Source of the DNA: Pseudomonadales bacterium
GTDB lineage: Bacteria; Pseudomonadota; Gammaproteobacteria; Steroidobacterales; Steroidobacteraceae
Assembly: GCA_020442965.1 (NCBI GenBank)
Contig: JAGRJB010000379.1
Coordinates: 1 to 10,135, forward strand
DNA: 10,135 nucleotides
Direction of reading: 5' to 3'
The notes beneath the pieces were generated by a model. It searched no databases and was not told where the DNA came from. It saw nothing but the letters and a program-made list of their open reading frames with translations. Below are positions 6,217 to 10,135 of this stretch, piece after piece. The position numbers were made by a program, and so were the translations under genes. Positions within the stretch are counted from its first letter, which is position 1. Each line of letters opens with the position of its first letter.

Positions 6217-6702
6217 CTACGGGATTTTCCGCTGCTTCTTCAGCTCAGCTTCGACGATCGGGTGCACGAACTCCTTCACATCGCCGCCCAGGACGGCAAT
6301 CTCCCTCACGAGCGTCGACGAAATGAACGAGTACTGCTCTTTCGGCGTCAGGAACACACTTTCGATGTCGCGCGACAAATGGCGGCTCATGTTCGCGAGC
6401 TGGAACTCGAATTCGAAGTCGGACACGGCTCGCAGACCGCGCACGATCACCCGCGCATCGCAGTCGCGCGCAAAATCGACGGTCAGTCCGGCGTAGCCCC
6501 GCACGTCGACATTCGGCACGTCGGCCAGCACCTGGCGCGCGAGCGACACGCGCATCTCGAGCGGGAACATCGGCGCTTTGTTAGGGTTGGCTGCGATGCC
6601 GACGATCACCCGATCAAAAATCTTCGCGGCTCGGCGCACCAGATCATGATGCCCATTCGTAATCGGATCGAACGTGCCTGGATAAACAGCCGATTGAGTC
6701 AT
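6217..6702 (-). CDS. coaD: Phosphopantetheine adenylyltransferase (PPAT)
   Basis: Transfers AMP from ATP to 4'-phosphopantetheine to give dephospho-CoA, the penultimate step of coenzyme A synthesis. 161 aa, near the E. coli 159. The nucleotidyltransferase signature [12 protein letters not shown] (7-18) carries Thr10 and His18; Lys42 lies in [27 protein letters not shown] (87-105) and ISSTLVRE (127-134) complete the active site. The ATG (complement of 6700-6702) overlaps the rsmD stop as ATGA, so the pair is translationally coupled; GGGGGA nine bases upstream may serve as ribosome-binding site. With CoaBC at the left edge, two CoA enzymes lie within 6 kb, as in the E. coli dfp-coaD region. Confidence 0.97.
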   Translation of the reverse strand: MTQSAVYPGTFDPITNGHHDLVRRAAKIFDRVIVGIAANPNKAPMFPLEMRVSLARQVLADVPNVDVRGYAGLTVDFARDCDARVIVRGLRAVSDFEFEFQLANMSRHLSRDIESVFLTPKEQYSFISSTLVREIAVLGGDVKEFVHPIVEAELKKQRKIP

Positions 6703-7358
6703 TTGACGGAGTCCCCCTGAGATTCCTCGTCCGCCGCGCGGCGGGCCCACAGATGATACTCGACCTCACCCGCACGCCCCGATTTCAACGGGCGCCAGTT
6801 TTCGGGCAAGTCGGGCAGCGGCTCCCGCGCCCGGTGTTCAAGATAGATGTAGGCCTGCGCGGCGAGCCAGTCGCCGTGCTCCAGCGCAGCGGCAACGCAA
6901 CCCAGTAGGCCCCCATCGAATGGCGGATCGAGAAATACCACCTCGAAGGGCCCGCCCAAGGACGTCGCCGCTGTTTGCCGCAGGACCTCGAGCGCGTCGC
7001 GAGCGATCACCGTCGCGCCCGTTTCACGCCACTCGATCAACACGCTCTGGATCGCTGTGGCAGCGCCTCGGTTGCTTTCGACGAAACTCACCTGCGCCGC
7101 CCCGCGCGACAGCGCCTCGAGCCCGAGAATGCCGCTGCCCGCAAAGAGATCGAGGCAGCGTGCGCCATCCATCCGCCCCTGCAACCAGTTGAAGGTCGTT
7201 TCACGGACGCGATCTGGTGTCGGTCGAATCGAATCCAGCGGTGGAAAGCGCAGCCGACGGCCACGATGCTTGCCCGCAATGATTCTGAGGACCCGCTGAT
7301 CGCCTGCTCGTGATGCTGCGCCGCGACCTGCGCGCCGTTTCGGAGTTTTGTCAGTCAA
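6699..7358 (-). CDS. rsmD: 16S rRNA (guanine966-N2)-methyltransferase
   Basis: Methylates N2 of G966 in helix 31 of 16S rRNA using S-adenosylmethionine. 219 aa. Features: [16 protein letters not shown] (24-39), the [15 protein letters not shown] block (45-59), SAM-binding [18 protein letters not shown] (69-86), and the catalytic (N/D)PPY-type motif LDPPF (143-147). The start is a TTG (complement of 7356-7358): an in-frame TAA lies just three codons upstream and there is no ATG or GTG before the conserved LRIIAG block, so TTG is the only standard choice. It overlaps coaD by ATGA. The rsmD-coaD pair next to ftsY on the other strand is common in Gammaproteobacteria; here a lipase gene intervenes. 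Confidence 0.95.
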   Translation of the reverse strand: MTDKTPKRRAGRGAASRAGDQRVLRIIAGKHRGRRLRFPPLDSIRPTPDRVRETTFNWLQGRMDGARCLDLFAGSGILGLEALSRGAAQVSFVESNRGAATAIQSVLIEWRETGATVIARDALEVLRQTAATSLGGPFEVVFLDPPFDGGLLGCVAAALEHGDWLAAQAYIYLEHRAREPLPDLPENWRPLKSGRAGEVEYHLWARRAADEESQGDSVK

Positions 7359-7382
7359 CTTTAGTTACCAGCCTGTCGCCGT

Positions 7383-7405
7383 CTTGCCACACTTCGGGCG
7401 GCAAG
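7383..7405. repeat. Inverted repeat between rsmD and the lipase gene
   Basis: CTTGCC (7383-7388) and GGCAAG (7400-7405) form 6-bp arms around 11 bases, in the 136-base divergent gap. There is no T-run, so it does not look like a terminator. It could be an operator or chance. I found no convincing -35/-10 pair for either flanking gene in this gap. Confidence 0.25.
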
Positions 7406-7494
7406 CGTAACCTAGTGACCGTCTACGACAAATCTAGTACGCGGCGACCAGAGAGTCGTCTGTCCAGTTGGGGATCTGCTTGAGGAGCAACGAT

Positions 7495-9678
7495 ATGTTC
7501 AGGCTACACGTGGCCGTCTGCCTGTTGGCAACCATGCTTGCGGCGGGCTGCTCAAGCTCGATCGGCAACCCGCCGGACGTAACGGCAACCAATCCGACCA
7601 GCGGCAATCTCAATCCGGCTGGAGGTTCGAATAACCCAATGGCGCCAGCGCCGACCGCTGCGCTATTCCAGGTGGCGCAGGGCATCCTGCCTTTTCCGAC
7701 TGATCTGTATTTCTCGGGCACGGCGGACGGCACGCTCAACATCCAGCCACCCAGTGCTCTCATTCCGAACCAAGCGAGTTTGAACGCCCTAGACGGCTTC
7801 TCGACCACTGCGCCGATTCGCGTGCGCTTCGGCAGCCCAATTGATCCTGCGAGCCTGACGGCGCAGTCCGTACGCGTGTACCAGGTCTCGATCGACAATA
7901 CGACCAAGGCCACGATCGGCTTTCAAGCACCGCCGAACGCGCCGCTGCTAACCTTTGGCACTGACTACTCGGCTGGTCTCGCCACCGACGCTGGCGTCGG
8001 CAATACGATTCTGGAAATCAAACCACTGCGCCCGCTCAATCCGAGCACTGGCGCAACCAACAATGGCTATCTCGTCGTACTAACGAACGGGATTCGCACG
8101 GCGGGGGGCGCAGCAGTCACCGCCGATGCCGACTACAGCACGATCAAGGCGGCGCTGCCGACCTGTGCGAGCATTACGAATGCCACCCTGAACGGCGTGT
8201 GCAAACTGACCGGCGCGCAATTGCAGGTCGCGTCCGCCGCGCCACTTGGCCCGCTGGCCGTCAATCCCGCCGACGTCGTGCTGTCGTTCAGTTTCTCGAC
8301 CCAGGCGACGCGCGACACGATGGGAGTCGTCGCACAATTGATTTTCAATCCGATGGCGCCGTCGCCGCCGATCGCCATCGACCCGTCGGTCAGCATTCCG
8401 CTCAACGTGTTTTCCGCAGCCTTGCCGCCGATCGCCAACGCTCGGGTCGGCACGCTGACGGTGCCCTACTACAGCCCGATTGCAACCGGACCGAATGACG
8501 CGTCCGTGCTCACCAAGAACTGGGTGGCGGCCGGTCCGCCACCTGCGCCGCTCAGCGATCCTGCTAACGAGCGCAACCTCACCCGTTTCAATCCGATTCC
8601 GGCCGTTACGGCGCAGAAGGCGATTCCCCTGTTGGTGATCGTGCCGAACGCGGCGGCTGGCCCGGGTGGCGTGAAGCCGGCCAACGGCTGGCCGGTCGTT
8701 ATTTTCCAGCACGGCATTACCGGCGATCGTTCGCAGGCCGTCGCGATCGCCGCGTCGTTGGCCCAGGCTGGCTGGGCGGTCGCGGCGATCGATTTGCCCT
8801 ATCACGGCATCACGAGTGCTACCAACCCGCTCTATCAGGCAGCCAACGAACAGACCTTCAATCTCGACCTCGTCAACAACACAACCGGCGCGCCAGGACC
8901 CGATGGCGTGACCGATGCATCCGGTACGCACTACATCAATCTGACCAACGTACGCGCCAGCCGCGATAGCCTGCGCCAGGGCGCAGCCAACTTGTTAGCC
9001 TTGACGCGCGCCCTGCCGACGCTCGATCTCGACGCAAACCCGGCGACCGTCGACATCGACGGCTCGCGTATCGCATTCGTGGGGCTCTCGCTGGGATCGA
9101 TTACGGGCGTCAGCTATGCTGCCGTATTGCCCAGCGCACCGGCACTGGTGCCGACGGTCGTGTTGTCAGTGCCCGGCGGCGGCATCGCCGAATTGATCCG
9201 CGATTCCGTCAGCTTCGGCCCTCGAATCAACGCCGGCCTGGCAGCGCAGGGGCTTACGCCTGGCTCGACCCTCTACGCCCAGTTCTTCCGCGATGCGCAG
9301 ACCATTATCGATGCCGGCGATCCCTTGAACTACATCGGTGCGGCGCTTGCGCAGCGCCGTGTGTACGTGTCGCAAGTGATCGGCGGTTCGGGGACGCCGC
9401 CTTCGCTCCCCGATCAGGTGATACCGAACTCAGCGACGCAACGCCTGATCCGCGCGGCTGGCCCTGGCCTGCCGCGCGTGACGCCAGCGACGTCGCCGGT
9501 GGTCGGCTCCGGCTACGTCAACTTTGTGGCGGGTGAGCACGGGTCGCTCCTGACGCCCGGCAGTCCGCCGACCGCGACCGGGTTAGCGGTACTCACCGAG
9601 ATGCAAACGGAGGCCGTTACCTTCAGCGCAACCGGCGGTACGATCAACATCGCCAATCCCGCGGTGGTCCAGCCGTAG
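7495..9678 (+). CDS. VolA/Pla-1-cef type lipase lipoprotein
   Basis: Predicted surface or outer-membrane lipoprotein lipase, 727 aa. Signal peptide MFRLHVAVCLLATMLAAGC ends in the lipobox LAAGC with Cys19 followed by Ser, predicting outer-membrane sorting; a Gly/Asn/Pro/Ser-rich linker runs to about 55. Residues 58-131 (GILPFPTDLYFSG, LNALDGFSTTAPIRVRF) match the bacterial virulence-factor lipase N-terminal domain as I know it. The alpha/beta-hydrolase part follows: QHGITGDRS (405-413) as oxyanion region, AIDLPYHG (431-438), nucleophile Ser532 in GLSLG (530-534), probable acid Asp640 in SLPDQVIPN, and probable catalytic His682 in AGEHGSLL. Relatives include VolA, a Vibrio surface lysophospholipase, so phospholipid or lysophospholipid is a plausible substrate; the actual substrate is not shown. 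AGGAG (7483-7487) lies seven bases before the ATG, fixing the start. The ftsY start codon touches its stop codon, so the two are probably co-transcribed. Confidence 0.85.
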   Translation: MFRLHVAVCLLATMLAAGCSSSIGNPPDVTATNPTSGNLNPAGGSNNPMAPAPTAALFQVAQGILPFPTDLYFSGTADGTLNIQPPSALIPNQASLNALDGFSTTAPIRVRFGSPIDPASLTAQSVRVYQVSIDNTTKATIGFQAPPNAPLLTFGTDYSAGLATDAGVGNTILEIKPLRPLNPSTGATNNGYLVVLTNGIRTAGGAAVTADADYSTIKAALPTCASITNATLNGVCKLTGAQLQVASAAPLGPLAVNPADVVLSFSFSTQATRDTMGVVAQLIFNPMAPSPPIAIDPSVSIPLNVFSAALPPIANARVGTLTVPYYSPIATGPNDASVLTKNWVAAGPPPAPLSDPANERNLTRFNPIPAVTAQKAIPLLVIVPNAAAGPGGVKPANGWPVVIFQHGITGDRSQAVAIAASLAQAGWAVAAIDLPYHGITSATNPLYQAANEQTFNLDLVNNTTGAPGPDGVTDASGTHYINLTNVRASRDSLRQGAANLLALTRALPTLDLDANPATVDIDGSRIAFVGLSLGSITGVSYAAVLPSAPALVPTVVLSVPGGGIAELIRDSVSFGPRINAGLAAQGLTPGSTLYAQFFRDAQTIIDAGDPLNYIGAALAQRRVYVSQVIGGSGTPPSLPDQVIPNSATQRLIRAAGPGLPRVTPATSPVVGSGYVNFVAGEHGSLLTPGSPPTATGLAVLTEMQTEAVTFSATGGTINIANPAVVQP

Positions 9679-10135
9679 TTGACTACTACCAAGCCTGCAG
9701 CCAGCGGCGGTTTCCTCGGCCGCCTGCGCGCCAAACTCAATCGGCCTAACTCCTGGCTGTCGTACGATCTCGCCGATGCCTTTGGCGGCCGCAGGATCGA
9801 CGCCGAGATCCTGGAGGAACTCGAGACGCGCCTGCTGACTGCCGATGTGGGAGTCGAGGCGACCCGGCACATCCTCGACGGCCTGAGGCGTCGCGTTGCT
9901 CGCAATGAACTCGCCGACGTCGAAGCGCTGCTGACAGCCCTGCGTGAATCGTTAGTCGAAATTCTGCTGCCCTGCCAGATACCACTCGCCATCGATCGCG
10001 CGCAGCAGCCATTCGTCATTCTCGTAGTCGGCGTCAATGGCTCCGGCAAAACCACCAGCATCGGCAAACTCGCGCGCCGTCTGGTGGACGCCAATCTGCG
10101 CGTCGTACTGGCCGCCGGCGATACCTTCCGCGCGG
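9679..10135 (+). CDS. ftsY: SRP receptor FtsY, 3' end outside window
   Basis: GTPase receptor that docks signal-recognition-particle-bound ribosomes at the inner membrane. 152 codons are present before the right edge. Residues 11-27 ([17 protein letters not shown]) form the amphipathic membrane-targeting helix, followed by the N domain ([21 protein letters not shown], 40-60) and the P-loop [16 protein letters not shown] (118-133), then DTFRA at the edge, the next GTPase motif. The start is a TTG at 9679, directly after the lipase TAG (9676-9678), which is in frame and blocks anything further upstream. Only about ten residues precede the targeting helix, so the long acidic A domain of E. coli FtsY is absent. 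No good ribosome-binding site is seen, suggesting coupling to the lipase gene or a weak start. Confidence 0.94.
   Translation, partial: MTTTKPAASGGFLGRLRAKLNRPNSWLSYDLADAFGGRRIDAEILEELETRLLTADVGVEATRHILDGLRRRVARNELADVEALLTALRESLVEILLPCQIPLAIDRAQQPFVILVVGVNGSGKTTSIGKLARRLVDANLRVVLAAGDTFRA

Noticed and set aside
6213..6219. Bidirectional terminator between ggt and coaD
   Set aside because: The two stop codons are one base apart and I saw no GC-rich stem with flanking A/T runs around them.
6040..6720. 226-codon plus-strand frame opposite coaD
   Set aside because: Antisense to the fully conserved CoaD frame and overlapping the end of GGT out of frame.
8080..8931. Open frame of 283 codons on the minus strand
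   Set aside because: It is antisense inside the lipase gene, whose frame has a signal peptide, catalytic motifs and a good ribosome-binding site. The antisense product is Arg/Gly-rich and resembles no family.
9513..10094. 193-codon minus-strand frame opposite ftsY
   Set aside because: The plus strand encodes a clear FtsY P-loop here; the minus product is Ser/Arg-rich with no family resemblance.

Overview
The window looks like a chromosomal housekeeping segment from a GC-rich (by eye above 60%) gammaproteobacterium. The gene order coaBC / radC-rpmB-rpmG-mutM, with coaD nearby, is the one known from Escherichia coli and many other Gammaproteobacteria. A VolA-like (Pla-1/cef type) surface lipase lipoprotein also fits that class. 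Finer taxonomy cannot be read with confidence from the sequence; a lineage near Steroidobacterales, Xanthomonadales or Nevskiales is only a guess. I saw no tRNA, rRNA, insertion sequence, CRISPR array or phage gene.

Layout. (1) 1-976, minus strand: most of coaBC, running off the left edge. (2) 1085-1792, plus: radC, divergent from coaBC. (3) 1793-2020: a 228-base gap with a good sigma-70-type promoter and a leader able to fold into a two-part stem. (4) 2021-3970, plus: a tight cluster rpmB-rpmG-mutM-alkA, that is two ribosomal proteins and two base-excision-repair glycosylases. A perfect 9-bp hairpin covers the mutM start codon, and the encoded MutM has one extra proline in front of its expected catalytic proline. 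(5) 3963-4373, minus: a small protein with a domain resembling the 'Planctomycetes' TIGR03067 family, overlapping the end of alkA tail to tail. (6) 4401-6215, plus: a gamma-glutamyltransferase predicted to be a lipoprotein. (7) 6217-7358, minus: rsmD-coaD, overlapping by ATGA. (8) 7495-9678, plus: a large VolA-like lipase lipoprotein. (9) 9679-10135, plus: the start of ftsY, directly abutting the lipase stop codon and running off the right edge.

How the genes fit together. CoaBC and CoaD catalyse the middle and penultimate steps of coenzyme A synthesis. L28, L33, RsmD (16S rRNA m2G966) and FtsY (SRP receptor) serve the ribosome and protein targeting. MutM and an AlkA-type glycosylase remove oxidised and alkylated bases. 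The accessory content is the TIGR03067-like protein, the lipid-anchored GGT and the surface lipase, inserted between otherwise conserved core genes. I found no clearly new multi-gene system. The most interesting signals are at the rpmG/mutM junction (hairpin over the start codon plus the displaced catalytic proline), the folded rpmB leader, and an FtsY reduced to its membrane helix and NG domain.
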